DNA from: Davidsoniella eucalypti
Lineage: Eukaryota; Ascomycota; Sordariomycetes; Microascales; Ceratocystidaceae
Length of the DNA stretch: 64,000 bases
Direction of reading: 5' to 3'
NCBI GenBank assembly: GCA_004009845.1
Contig: RMBW01000028.1
Location: 186,001 to 250,000, forward strand
Part shown: positions 48,793-59,796 of the stretch, in pieces
How the letters are laid out: each line of letters opens with the position of its first letter
Numbering within the stretch: position 1 is the first letter of the stretch
Made by a program: the position numbers and the translations under genes
Notes under the pieces: model-generated
What the model was told of the DNA's origin: nothing
The model's input: the letters and a program-made list of their open reading frames with translations, nothing else
Database searches by the model: none

Positions 48793-49944
48793 CTACCTAA
48801 ATCACTAAGATCATACGACGCCGGATTGGTTGCCGGACAGATAGTTAAGTTGTGCCTGTATATTAAAGTTGTTTTGGCAATTTTAAAGTGTAAAAACTAG
48901 GTTGAAATGTAGCGATAAGTGCAAAGCAAAGAAAGGTAATAGTAGAGGAAAATAGTAGAAAGAAGCAGTAAAAAGTCCTCCGCTAGGAAAACTTAATAGC
49001 TTAGTATGCGGGACGAGCCCGAAGAATTAGTGGTACCTCCACTAAGAGCAACAAAAAAATATTACAAAAAGGAAAAGAAAAAGAAAACATCACAAAACAG
49101 TGCCATTCCCCAAAAGACAGACACACAAAACCAATTCTCTAAGTGGAGCTACCATCCCCACTATTCAGTGAGCCTCCCAATGGTGACTGTGGCCGTAAGA
49201 AAGAAAAATTTGGCGTAATGAAGGACAGTAACAAGATTCCCGCGCCGCGGGGTCGGGCATCCGAAACCTTCAAAGAGGCCCGCCGAGTGTAAGTGTTGGT
49301 CACTGGTGAGAACGTCCCTCAAGAGGGGAAAAGTCGGGCTCAAGGCCTCACGAAACGGTGCATCGAAGACGACAAATGTCGAAAAAGAAAACGAGAATGG
49401 ACAGCTGCATTGGGAATATGTGCTGGTCGCCCTTAAAACCCCACGACGAAGGGGAAATTTTGTCTTTGGACGTACCCTACTGTCGAAATATTTAACAATC
49501 CAGAGCTTCCGGCTAGCAGGGATACTAAAGTTGCGCTATGGGCTGGTAACAATATCTAGCGCGGGGCCATTATAAGCAATAATGTCAGTACCACTATGAA
49601 TTATCTAGTCCCTTAGTACACTCGTTTCCGCACAGTAAATGCCCATTTATTTGCTTTGTTAGGTGAACTGGTTTTATATGAATCAATGTTTCTTTCGGCA
49701 ATTGTTTCGCCTGTAGAGCTTGAATTTGTTTTGATTGATTGAATAATGAAAGGTGGCATTCACATGGCCTAGATCATAAAACATAAATTATAGATCACAT
49801 GTAACTCATGGTCACATTTATCCTACCATAGTCATTCTTATTCAGCCTATTAAGGCTTTGATGTCGAGCTAAAATAAGAAACTGTGTGAGATAATGACGA
49901 TGTATACCACCTTCTATAGACTGAGCCTCCGTTAGATATATAGG

Positions 49945-49952
49945 CACGTGAC
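49945..49952 (+). promoter_or_regulatory. CACGTGAC E-box upstream of the NAD kinase
   Basis: The octamer lies 506 bp before the NAD-kinase ATG, within CACGTGACGTT, so it also overlaps a TGACGT half-CRE. Candidate bHLH or bZIP site; binding is inferred. Confidence 0.3.
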
Positions 49953-50450
49953 GTTGTGCTTTCAAAGCTTCAACCTAAGAAGCAACTACATGTGTGATGT
50001 ACGATCCAATCTGAATGAGGGGCAATAATATCATAGAACGACGGTCCAATAAGTCAACTGTGGGGCTACAGGATGGATTTTTTATCGCTGGCTGTAACCC
50101 TAGTTAACCCGAATAAACTCAACTACCGTCACATCATGAGAACGTCTCGTTCTTCCACGACGAGGATTCTAGTTTCGGCGCTAGAACTTTTGTCAATTTG
50201 AGAAGCTCTATAAGCTGAATCTTTCAAGTTTTTAAACTGTATCTAGGGTTAATACTAGAATCTCGTCTTCAGGATAATGCATTCTGTCTAGAATCTGGTT
50301 TCATGGAGTTTCTTGTTGATTATTCACTCTTTTTCTTTGTGCTTCTTCTTGAAGAAACTCCAAAACGACATACCACAAATCTACAATTCCGTGTCTCCGA
50401 CACCTCAGGCAATCAGTACCGGATAAATCAAGGAAAAACACGCCATCATC

Positions 50451-51911
50451 ATGAGATCAATAAGCACTATTTGCTTGGCTCACATCACTACAGCACCTGG
50501 AACTGCCGCTATAAAGCGAGCCGGAATGCGCCATGCGATCCAGCAACATGGTAGAAAGATGATGCTAGCTTTCTCACATCGACAAGCTCGGAGCTTCTCA
50601 CAGAGCTATGCCCAGTTTGAAATGCGCGATATCCGCTCCTTGCCGAATCGCATCACGCCGCGGTATCTGCGGAGTACTGCAAGCAGTTCCGACAGCGAGT
50701 CTTTCATGTCGCTAAGTTGGCCGAGCCCTCTGCGCAATGTTTTACTTGTGCCAAAGTTGCAAGCGCCACATGTCTTCGACGCTCTGGTCAAGTTTACCAG
50801 ATACATATGGACGAACTACCCTGATCTAAACATTGTATTGGAGCAACATGTCGCCGAAATGATCCATGAGAAGCTGCCATGTCCTGTTTACACTGGTAGT
50901 TCATTCGATTTACCGACAAAGGTTGACGTCGTCGCTACACTCGGCGGTGATGGCACTATCCTGCGCGCTGCTCGGCTATACAGCATGCATAGCAACGTGC
51001 CACCTATGCTCTCGTTCAGTATGGGTACACTGGGCTTCCTGGGTGAGTGGAAGTTTGACGAGTACAAGCGCGCATGGCGCGAGGTCTACATGAGTGGTAG
51101 CGGTGTACCCGCCGAGGACTTGCAAGGCCCGCATACTCGATTAGCCGGAGCGAACTCGGAAGAGCCGGCCTTGCATGCTCTGGAGAATACGGCATGGTGG
51201 CCGGCAAGCCGAGGCAAGAGTATGGGCTCACATAGAGGCTCTCGTATGCTTTTACGGCATCGCCTAAAAGTTGGCGTTTATGACGAAGAAGGCCAGAATA
51301 TATACAAAGACCTCATATCGTCGGACCGTCTTGATGCCATTCGGGAAATGGAGGACACAAAAGAGCCGCCGGCGTTCCATGCTGTTAACGAGCTGCTGAT
51401 ACATCGTGGTGAGCACCCACATCTTGCCATCATAGACATTTATATCAACAATCAGTTCCTCACCGAATGTGTCGCCGACGGTATATTACTGAGTACCCCA
51501 ACAGGATCAACAGCGTATAGTCTCAGTGCCGGCGGTGCCATCGTGCACCCTTGGGTGAAATCTCTACTAATCACACCCATCTGTCCTCGGAGTCTGTCAT
51601 TCCGTCCGCTTGTACTCCCCATCAATGCCAAAGTTAGCTTGAAGCTAAGCAAAAAGAACCGTGGTCACGACTTGGGAGTCAGCATTGACGGAGAACGCTT
51701 CACGGGAATTCGCAGTGGCATGGAAATCCGCGTTGCTGGCGAAAGATTGCGCTTCTTGGAGGAAACTGATTCCTGGACTGGCGGCGTGCCTTGTGTTCTG
51801 CGTGTCCCATCGGTCAGCCGGACGGATGGAGAGATTGCAGATGATCACGATGGATGGGTTGGAGGACTCAATGGCTTGCTCAAGTTCAACTACTCCTTTG
51901 GCGAACATTGA
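50451..51911 (+). CDS. NAD(H) kinase, probably mitochondrial (Pos5-like)
   Basis: Intronless, 486 aa. It phosphorylates NAD(H) to NADP(H) with ATP. The catalytic GGDGT motif is at about 165 (ATLGGDGTILRAARL). FSMGTLGFL follows, and the second conserved block TPTGSTAYSLSAGG is at about 348. The C-terminal domain contains SIDGERF. The first 55 residues are rich in Arg, Ser, Ala and His with no acidic residues (MRSISTICLAHITTAPG...), and further on contain RSFSQS, as expected of a mitochondrial presequence. This favours the yeast Pos5 type over cytosolic Utr1. A fungal-type insertion of about 60 residues lies between the GGDGT block and the RHRLKVGVY strand. Other in-frame ATGs follow at 50525 and 50558; use of these would shorten the presequence. 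It is convergent with the lactonase gene, 246 bp apart. Confidence 0.93.
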   Translation: MRSISTICLAHITTAPGTAAIKRAGMRHAIQQHGRKMMLAFSHRQARSFSQSYAQFEMRDIRSLPNRITPRYLRSTASSSDSESFMSLSWPSPLRNVLLVPKLQAPHVFDALVKFTRYIWTNYPDLNIVLEQHVAEMIHEKLPCPVYTGSSFDLPTKVDVVATLGGDGTILRAARLYSMHSNVPPMLSFSMGTLGFLGEWKFDEYKRAWREVYMSGSGVPAEDLQGPHTRLAGANSEEPALHALENTAWWPASRGKSMGSHRGSRMLLRHRLKVGVYDEEGQNIYKDLISSDRLDAIREMEDTKEPPAFHAVNELLIHRGEHPHLAIIDIYINNQFLTECVADGILLSTPTGSTAYSLSAGGAIVHPWVKSLLITPICPRSLSFRPLVLPINAKVSLKLSKKNRGHDLGVSIDGERFTGIRSGMEIRVAGERLRFLEETDSWTGGVPCVLRVPSVSRTDGEIADDHDGWVGGLNGLLKFNYSFGEH

Positions 51912-52157
51912 ACAACGATATATCACATCTAGTTAATTTCTCATGTTTTGATATCCCTGAAGTGTATTGCAGATATATCTAGAGATACTGTGTACTTTTA
52001 TCATTTATTATTATGAACAATTATATTACACTATGCTACATAATGGTTTCCACATGATGTGGCCGGAGATATCATTATTACCAGTGCTTCCAGTGCACTT
52101 ATTATCATCGTCAAGTCTTAGTTACTTTTTTGTGCTCTTTGCTTACTTTGTTATTAC

Positions 52158-53422
52158 TTATACCCAGACGACAGCATCTAGACCATCCTCGGTATTGATG
52201 GCGCCAGGTGTGCCGACATCTAGGATGGCCAAAAGGTCACCCAATCTGCCCGTCGTCGTGTTCCTAGAAACAATGGCAACGTTGGAGGATGTCTGGCCAC
52301 CAATAGCGACCAGCGCACCATCTGGGTGGATGTCGAAAGTACGGGGGCAGGACGAATGCGCGCTAGTCAGCTCAACGAACTCCAGCTTTCCAGTAGCAGG
52401 ATCGATGGCGAAGGTAGCCAAGGAGTCTTCCTCGGTACCAAAAGTCTCGTCGAATCTGTTCGAGACGTACGCAAAGTTATCGCGGATGTGGATTTCAGCC
52501 GCCTTAGCGCCGGTCTGTGGTGTAGTACCGTTGGGGTAGGTGCTGACAGTCTGGGCACTGGTGAGCGTCAGGCAGTCGCCGTACTTGAGTGTCCAGTAAG
52601 TCACACTGTTTCTCAACTCGTTGACTACGTAGAGACCCTGCGCACCCGCTGTGTTGATGAAATTCTTGCTACGGCGGTCTTTGCGGCTAGCGCCGGTGGT
52701 GTAGCTTGAAGCGGCCCAGAATGCACCGTGGCGCGGACCATCACCGCCGGCTGTCATGGCAGAAGGGCACTCGGTCAGGTTGCCGGAGCGCGCGTCAATG
52801 CGCCAAATGCGCACTAGGTCGGCGCCCAGATCGGGCGTTAGAAGGAAGCGGCCAGTGGGATCCACAAAGGTAGCATGTGGATGAGGGCTATCTTGGCGCT
52901 CAGCGTTAGGGCCGGGGGCAGACATGGTGTAAGTGAAAGTCTGCAGAACAGGCGAAGTGGCTGTCAGAGGCAGCTTCTGAGTGAAGACACTGCCGTTGGT
53001 ACTATTCGATAGAAAGAATAAGGTTAGCCAAGTCCTATGGAAGTGAAACGGGCTTGCGCTTAGAAAGGAATAACAACTCACTATCTGGCAGCGGCAAAGA
53101 AGCCATCGCCAAAGGGGGTAGTGTGTACAACACCGCCAGGAACCGGCGTGATGACCGTGTCGCTCAGTTGACCGTTGGAGTCAACATCATATGTGACAGC
53201 AACGCCGTTATCTGATGCATCACCAACATAGACCTTCTTGCCGCCAGGACCGTCGGTCACAGTCAACCAACTAGGTGAAGTGGTATCACCAGAAACGTTG
53301 CCGGTTTGCTTAAGCACGCCGTTCTCGAAGTTGAGAGTCACGACGGAACCAGTGAAGTGAGTGGCAAGTAGGTTGGCAGCCGTGGCACTATTAGCCAGTA
53401 GAGCGATAGCCTGAAACTTCAT
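52158..53422 (-). CDS. Lactonase-fold (seven-bladed propeller) protein, 6-phosphogluconolactonase/muconate-cyclase type
   Basis: Minus-strand exons 53422-53082 and 53001-52158 give 394 aa, with an 80 bp GTGAGT-AG intron. The sequence is built of propeller repeats: SWLTVTDGPGGKKVYVGDAS, then SPHPHATFVDPTGRFLLTPD, the GLYVVNEL...SVTYW blade, and CPRTFDIHPDGALVAIGGQ near the end. This is the pattern of the lactonase family (bacterial Pgl, fungal carboxy-muconate cyclase). The N-terminus (MKFQAIALLANSATAANLLA) is a weak signal peptide, so secretion is possible. The PHPHA motif is the best-conserved family landmark. Many fungal paralogs are annotated as isomerase YbhE; the actual substrate is unknown. 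A TATATAAA box lies 220 bp upstream. Confidence 0.9.
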
Positions 53423-53641
53423 GATGTTCTGAAAGATGGATGAGTTGTAAATATAGTGGAAAGATGCTAATAATGAATAGGTTCCAAGGCAACGCTGAAG
53501 CCAAGGGAGAAATTATGCTACTAGTATATCAATATAGAGTCAAGGGAGAAAAGGGCACCAAGTTGTGTAAGTTAGATATGTATATAGAGAGGTTGAGATC
53601 GACGGCACATTGAAGGGAAGATCTGTTGATCGCTTGGGAAG

Positions 53642-53649
53642 TTTATATA
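53642..53649 (-). promoter_or_regulatory. TATA box of the lactonase gene
   Basis: TATATAAA on the minus strand, 220 bp upstream of the ATG at 53422. Consensus-quality match; transcription start not visible. Confidence 0.45.
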
Positions 53650-56600
53650 CTTTTGAATTCCACGCTCAGCTAACAAATCTAGACTCGGACACAGACCCGA
53701 CCGTCCAAGCGATCTACGGCTTCGAAGCGTACCTGCCCCCAACTATCGACTGAGCCTACTGTCACAAAATATACGCTTTATGTCGTCGAGAGGAAAAGAA
53801 GCCCTTGTTATCTCTTCTGGATGCTGAACCCTGCCATTCGTGTCTCGGTACCAAGACCGCCAGTCCCTGTCCTACGGCGTATCATAGTATTCTTTTTTTT
53901 TTTTTAAATGGACCCTTGAAACTGCGTAGTGGAGAGGGCCCCGGACTACAACAAACGAGATAATAACGATAAATCGAGATGATATGTGATACGACGGTTA
54001 ATAGCTTATACTCTTCTTACTAAGTATACTAATACCGGATATACAGATATATTCTCGTAGCATGATACAGTGTCTTGATGTTCCGTCACAGAGCGGGATC
54101 CTTCATATGGTCCTGGCCGAAGCGGAGTTGTATCAATATTGATTTTGCCAAGACCCAAAAGTTGTAGTATAGTGTGTTCATAGTATGTACTAGGTTCTGA
54201 GATCCGATCGATTCGTTACTCTTTGGCACTGTGAAAAGGCTTCTCTTCGGTCTAATCCCTCGGGTGGCCGGTAATATTGCTTTTCTTTGTTTTCCAGTTA
54301 TGAAAAAGTATCGCCCTTGATGGCAGCTTGATCAGCTGCTCTTCCATAAGATGTCTATGCGAAATACCCGGCAGTTAAACAATCCCATTGACTAACATGC
54401 TGTATTTGTTCTGTACCGATATATGTATCTACCCGAGCACAAGTGTTCTCAAGGTAGTATCAAAGACTGCTTAGAGCGGCTGGTATAGAAGCTCGGCTCC
54501 CATAGTGACATGGTGGCATTCAGCCGAAGCGAGGGTTTATTTTCTGTTTTATGGCGCCTGTAAGTCATGTGAGTATCTCCATGAACACCTGGTCCGAATC
54601 TCGTTGTATTCCTAAACGCTACTATCAATCAGCGTCTTGGTAGTTGAAGTCTGTTAGCGGAGTCTCCACAGTTTAGCAACATGGATAGGGCCACATTAAT
54701 TGCTCAAGGAACAGCAGTAGCGGCTGCAATGCCGAGCTACGGTTTTCAATAGCTAGACGATGGAGGCAATAGTACAACCGGACTTCTTGCGATGCTTTTC
54801 CGAAATTCTGATCGGATAGTTGGAGTATATCTGTAACTGTGCACGGAAGTTTTCATACGCTATGTCGTGTAAATGTAGCTGTATGCCAAGATGTCTAGAG
54901 GTCATAACACTATCTTCCTCCAAAGCCATGACAACAGGCCATGCCATGTCAAAGATACGATACACACTACATTGTGCGGTATAAACAAGCTAATTATATA
55001 ACATGGCGACGATGACCCCGACGGTCCATACTTCTGTTAGGTTGTAGGCGCTACATTTGTAGTGCTAGAACGGCCCATTCGAGCTCTCCAAGCTCGGCGG
55101 TATTAGAGTGATTAGTAGTATTCTAGGTAACCCTACTTATTAGTATATATCATGATATAGCGTAAAACACTGTTTGTGTCGCCATTCTTCAAACGACTTA
55201 CAACGATATCCACCAGTTCAGAGACCGGCAATATCCCACGCAACATAAGATGTCTAGATGAATATTCATATAAAAAATAATATAATAACTAGCAAGAAAG
55301 CCACAGTAGATCAAGTTGATAGAAAAAAGTTGCTTCAAGTCTAAACCCTAGCGCTTCTAAAACTATAATGCTAGCTGGTCTAAGAAATTTCTCTTATAAA
55401 GGTCGACCTTTTCCGCCATTTTGTTTTCTCCGGTCCGAGACTTATCGTCTATATATAGATATAACCTTGATAGTTCGCTTTGATTCGGAAAGCTACAGTA
55501 TCCTGGGCTAATTTAACTAAATGTATATCCCTCATAATAGCTACAAGCTATATTGTTCCATAAATTGACTCTTCATTGCTAGAGCTTTTGTATCTGTACT
55601 TTTAACATCAAACAGCAATTAAGACGCTCGTTAGTTTAGAGCATTCTCAAAGCATTTCCCAACATTAAAACAACTAAATTGAGGAACATTGTTTTCACAT
55701 TATGTCCATTCATCCCACTCTTGAATAGTCACTACTAGAAAGTGATATGCCTCCTCAGAAATTGTGCAGCCTATGTTATACATGTATCTGTATATTAGTA
55801 CATCACGTCAATGTTGTTAACAACGCAATGCCAAGGTTTACATTCTATGCCCCACACTCCATACAACAAGATTAGACTTGGGCTGGCCTAACTGGAATCT
55901 AGTCTCGTACATATTTCAAATATCACCTGGTTGAATATTATATTTACACAGAGTTCTTTGGAGCCTAAGAAACCAACCGTTCATGCCTTCTATAATTTCA
56001 ACTTCTCGGCGCTTTGTATCGATGGTGTCTTGCTTCGTGACTCGATATTTTGGGATTAGCTCCGAACTACTGGTGGCTGTTCAGTAGATTCATTGGGAGT
56101 TGAGGTCCCATTGGCATAATTTTCAGGTTGCTACTAGAGGAGGATGTGGTTGGTGGCTGATTCAAGCATTAAATCCGTGAGAGGAAGGCTAATTTTATCA
56201 AAAGGTCAAGATAGGATATCAAAGAAGACTATTGCACAGAAGAAAGACACTTGTTATGGTCACCGTGTGGTTTACGAGCTGTTGAAGGTAGTTTGGCCTT
56301 TTTTGATGCTGTGACGAAGAGTAGATATAGGAATACGTACCAAAGACACAATAGTTGCAACTGGAACCTCGTGTGTTCAAGATTATATGCCACTGTTTCC
56401 TTGATGGTCTCGGTGCATAGAACACGTATTGTTTCTTCCATTTTTTAATAATTGTTGATGATATCGCGAGAAGAAGAATGGAGGGTAGGAAGTTGTTGAT
56501 GAAGAGACCAATCTTGCTGCCAAGCTAATCTTGATGCAAAGCATCGTCACGGAATGTATGGGGTGTGGGGGGTGGCACGAGTAATTACAGCGCAACTATG

Positions 56601-56766
56601 CTAGACTTGACCGACATCTAACCCAAGACCAACATATCTGTACCATGCTCGCTTAGTAAGATCCAATGTATGTAGTTTGATGCAGTTTCTACGGAATATA
56701 ACTGCTTGAAGATCAATTGCCGGTATTAGCTATGATAATGATGGGTTGTTGGACACCTCGAACTAC

Positions 56767-56796
56767 TTGTACATGTACATGTACATACATGTACAA
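56767..56796. repeat. 30 bp palindromic TGTACA cluster
   Basis: Two 11 bp arms, TTGTACATGTA (56767-56777) and TACATGTACAA (56786-56796), are perfect inverted copies flanking CATGTACA. The block contains three overlapping TGTACA units plus a fourth. It is 1.6 kb upstream of the thioesterase. A related TGTACATGTACAT lies near 33162. Confidence 0.6.
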
Positions 56797-58301
56797 AGAT
56801 TGTATTTACCAGGGCCTAGTTATATATTAGTGACTAGATCTACAAACAACTATGAAGTCACCAGTATAAGCAACCATCGTTAGCCAGATTATAACACTTA
56901 TTTGTATATGTAGTTGCCATGTTTTATTGCCTTTTTATCTGTGAGTACTTGAGCCTAGCCTATCGTCAACTGACATGCCACTTTGTTGTCCCAGTTTGCT
57001 CCTGACTAGCCGGCATGTCATGGGCAACAAAGGTCCTGTTTTCTCCTCCCGCTCACAATGCTGCTGTAATTGCACTAAACCCATATAAAGATAGACACCG
57101 CTTTTGTTTTTGGTAGGATAACAATACTTCCTAAAAACAAATGGTTAAGAAAAGAAGAACCAACCGGCTCAATGTATCTAGTGACCTTGATTATCTAGAA
57201 TTGGGGAGCGATTGCTGACTTCATGCTCGCCTTGGTATCTAAGATACAATGTTGTTCTTGTACCAGTGTGGCATTAGTAACGTGTTGGCCTCGTAGACAT
57301 ACCCTACTGACAATATCCTGTACATGAATCCGTAGCCGACATATGCCTTCAATCTTTCTCCCAGGTGGAGCAAATCAGAATCGAGCATACCATCAGCCTC
57401 GTACTCTACAGCCATCTTCTTCCATGGGCTAACTTCCAGTGCTCATTCCCTCGCTATAGCTGTTTCTTCTTATAGTTGGAGAAACGGACTGTCTACGGTA
57501 TTACACCGCTCTAGCACTAGTAGATACGTCTTGGTCGATTCGAGATTCAAGGCTGAGTGGCGATGTATCACTTGCTAGTACAAAGGAATCCAACCCAGCA
57601 ATAGATAGCGCCAACTCTTCAGAGCCGTCTATTTTGTCTTGAACTCTGAGTTGCCTCGACTTTCTAAACAGCGGTGCTACGCTTGATATATTAGTGATAG
57701 TGTTGTTAAAATAATGGTATCACGAGGATAGACAAGCAATGCGGGTGATATGTAGCCGAAGTGAAAATGATATCAAATGAGATGGTAATATGATTTGTTT
57801 TGTGAACGATGCGAGTTAAAAATCCTAGATAGTATTCTGCTGTCGCCAGAAAAGTTAAATGTTTGCGCCTGTTTTGTTGTTGTTATTTACTTTATTCTGT
57901 GGTAGTTACATAAAACTTCGGCCTTTATCGCATGTCTAAGTATTCAAACAGCACAATAACAAAAACTATCGCCATCATCACCGGAATATATCGTACTATA
58001 AAATCGATGATGAATGATTGACTTTTGGGGGGGCTTTTTTGTCAGCCGTAAATCAATCGATGCTACAGATAGTTATACATAGTTTATTATATAATCGCGT
58101 TCGTGGAACCTCGGTTCACAACGTCTTGTTCCGAGGCTACAGGCCAAATTTAAAACAATGCATGCCTAACAACAGCAGTCGGTGCACTATTGAGCCACAA
58201 CGGTCCGGTTTCTTTAATGAAGTTAGTGAAGCGGTGGTCAAAATATTCACAAAGCTTACTAAACTCATTCATAGCACGGAATCTTACAATCCGCCTCCGT
58301 G

Positions 58302-58325
58302 ATTTGATTTGATTCTATTTAACGT
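58302..58325 (+). repeat. Dispersed 24-mer, copy 2
   Basis: 23 of 24 bases match 48769-48792. This copy lies 102-125 bp upstream of the thioesterase ATG, just before its TATA box, so it could be a promoter element. Confidence 0.5.
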
Positions 58326-58344
58326 AAATGAGCTAGATAAATAG

Positions 58345-58352
58345 TATATAAG
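58345..58352 (+). promoter_or_regulatory. TATA box of the thioesterase gene
   Basis: TATATAAG 75 bp before the ATG at 58427. A CACCAACCACCAAATC leader follows, giving a short and typical fungal promoter layout. Confidence 0.5.
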
Positions 58353-58426
58353 ACCTGCCAACAAGAAGCTTGCCTTAGTCTGCACCAACCACCAAATCTT
58401 TTGGATACAATACAACTATTACTACC

Positions 58427-59077
58427 ATGTCTTCAGATCTCAATACCGTAATAAATCATTTCAAGAAAACTCCGTGGTGTGCCGAGATAATCGACCGTCC
58501 TGGCGCTGTCCATTTTGTTCCTCATATTCCAAGCAAAGACTCGATTGCGGTCTCACAATCGAAAGACAGCCTATTCCGCAGAACCCTCCGCAATGAAGCC
58601 AGTGTTCCATACCAACTAGGCGTCTTCCAAGATCCACATGGCCCTCATCCATCTGTCAACACATCCAAATCTGAGCTCTCGCTATTAAACCCCGCCTGTA
58701 CTATTCTGTACGATGTCCGGCCGGGAGTCAACGGGTTCAACGGTACCGTCCACGGCGGATTTATCAGCTGCATGGTTGATGATTCCATGGGTGCCTTGAT
58801 CTATTCCAACTATGACATCATCCTCGCCGCTAAATCGAGGGATAAGCTTCCAGCCAATATTCCCGATTACTCAGAATCTAGTCTTTTTACGGCAGACATA
58901 TCCGTAAAATTCAAGCGCCCCATCGCCACCCCTAGTATTGTGGCAGTCGTAGCAGAACTCGACCGCATTGAAAACAAGAAAGTTTTCTTCAATGTCACGG
59001 TCAAAGATGACAAGACAGTGTACGCCGAGGCCAAAGGTCTATGGATTGCTGTTCCTCGAAAGAAAGGAAAGCTCTAG
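58427..59077 (+). CDS. Hotdog-fold acyl-CoA thioesterase-like protein
   Basis: Intronless, 216 aa. The hotdog domain occupies about 85-210. The signature GTVHGGFISCMVDDSMG near 106-122 contains the HGG turn and the Asp in the central helix expected of PaaI/THEM4-like thioesterases. The later strands DISVKFKRPIATP and VYAEAKGLWIAV complete the fold. The N-terminal 80 residues are a fungal-type extension beginning MSSDLNTVINHFKKTPWC and lack a targeting signal. It likely hydrolyses an acyl-CoA or related thioester; the substrate is unknown. It stands alone in AT-rich sequence with 5 kb free upstream, so it may be regulated independently. A TATA box and a shared 24-mer sit just upstream. Confidence 0.88.
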   Translation: MSSDLNTVINHFKKTPWCAEIIDRPGAVHFVPHIPSKDSIAVSQSKDSLFRRTLRNEASVPYQLGVFQDPHGPHPSVNTSKSELSLLNPACTILYDVRPGVNGFNGTVHGGFISCMVDDSMGALIYSNYDIILAAKSRDKLPANIPDYSESSLFTADISVKFKRPIATPSIVAVVAELDRIENKKVFFNVTVKDDKTVYAEAKGLWIAVPRKKGKL

Positions 59078-59796
59078 CTGTACCTTCTATGCCCATTGTA
59101 CTATCGAATAATATATGTGCCATATTTGCTTTCAACTGCTACTAGTAGTGCCATAGTTTACTCCTCACGAGGTTCATCATGCTCATATAATCTGTAGATA
59201 CGATTACTTCAATAAACAGAATTTGTTATTAAAAAATCATGCAATGTGCTAGCTGGGCTTTTGGGTGAATTCCGATAATAAATAGATACAAATATGAACA
59301 CCAACCTGAAAGAACTCAAACAAAACTAGACCTAAAACAAGGCACGAACTCAATGCCAATAAATATGCCACCGTAGTAGATACAAAAACAAAAGTGAAAA
59401 TAGAAGTGTCGTATTGATGTATTACGGTAATATCAAAGGCCATGGTGATAAGGGACGAGTTGAATAACACGAAATATATGGTCCTCAAAAAGCAACTAAT
59501 AGCCTTGATCCAACTCCAAGCCATGGACCAAAGATAATATGATGGTATATGGTAGGCGGGTGTAAGATGATGGTAGAATGATAATAAAAACATATGCAGA
59601 AGGGGTGCCAAACACCATCGTGTACTACGACTTCTCAATTCAGATAGAATTGTTGAGATTAGAGACTTCCGCTAGTGGAACAGCTTGACTGTTTAATGAA
59701 GTAGAAGAAAAGGTTGTGGGTTTCGCTAGGGCCAAGGTTTGCCTAGCAGCGAGAGGTAAGTCTATAAATTGCAAGACTAATAGTATTGTGATCTTA
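59078..59796. other. Spacer between thioesterase and TAF4
   Basis: 719 bp between two convergent genes. It contains one minus-strand frame with membrane-like composition (59249-59593), listed separately at low confidence. Otherwise only AT-rich 3' flank. Confidence 0.55.
59249..59593 (-). CDS. Doubtful small membrane-protein ORF
   Basis: From the ATG at 59593 the frame encodes 114 aa; an alternative ATG at 59524 gives 91 aa. It has two or three hydrophobic stretches (ISCFLRTIYFVLFNSSLI, and TVAYLLALSSCLVLGLVLF). No family is recognised. T-rich DNA often yields such hydrophobic frames by chance, and the position between two convergent genes is typical 3' flank. It is kept because the frame is the only one in the spacer above 100 codons. 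Confidence 0.2.
   Translation of the reverse strand: MFLLSFYHHLTPAYHIPSYYLWSMAWSWIKAISCFLRTIYFVLFNSSLITMAFDITVIHQYDTSIFTFVFVSTTVAYLLALSSCLVLGLVLFEFFQVGVHICIYLLSEFTQKPS

Larger units (their letters stand above)
48069..50450. other. 2.4 kb divergent spacer, acyltransferase / NAD kinase
   Basis: No supportable gene. A 24-mer at 48769-48792 recurs with one mismatch at 58302-58325. A CACGTGAC box is at 49945. Frames at 49006-49575 have no domain and include no credible splice structure. Confidence 0.6.
53423..58426. other. 5.0 kb gene-free, AT-rich region
   Basis: The longest gene-free stretch in the window. All ORFs are under 100 codons and none shows a domain. Contents noted: the lactonase promoter, a T13 run at about 53893, a 30 bp TGTACA palindrome at 56767-56796, a 24-mer shared with 48769, and a TATA box for the thioesterase. 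No transposase, reverse transcriptase or tRNA was recognised. Confidence 0.55.

Noticed and set aside
53881..53906. T13 run as the tail of a second SINE
   Set aside because: No tRNA-like head upstream and no matching target-site duplication on either side.
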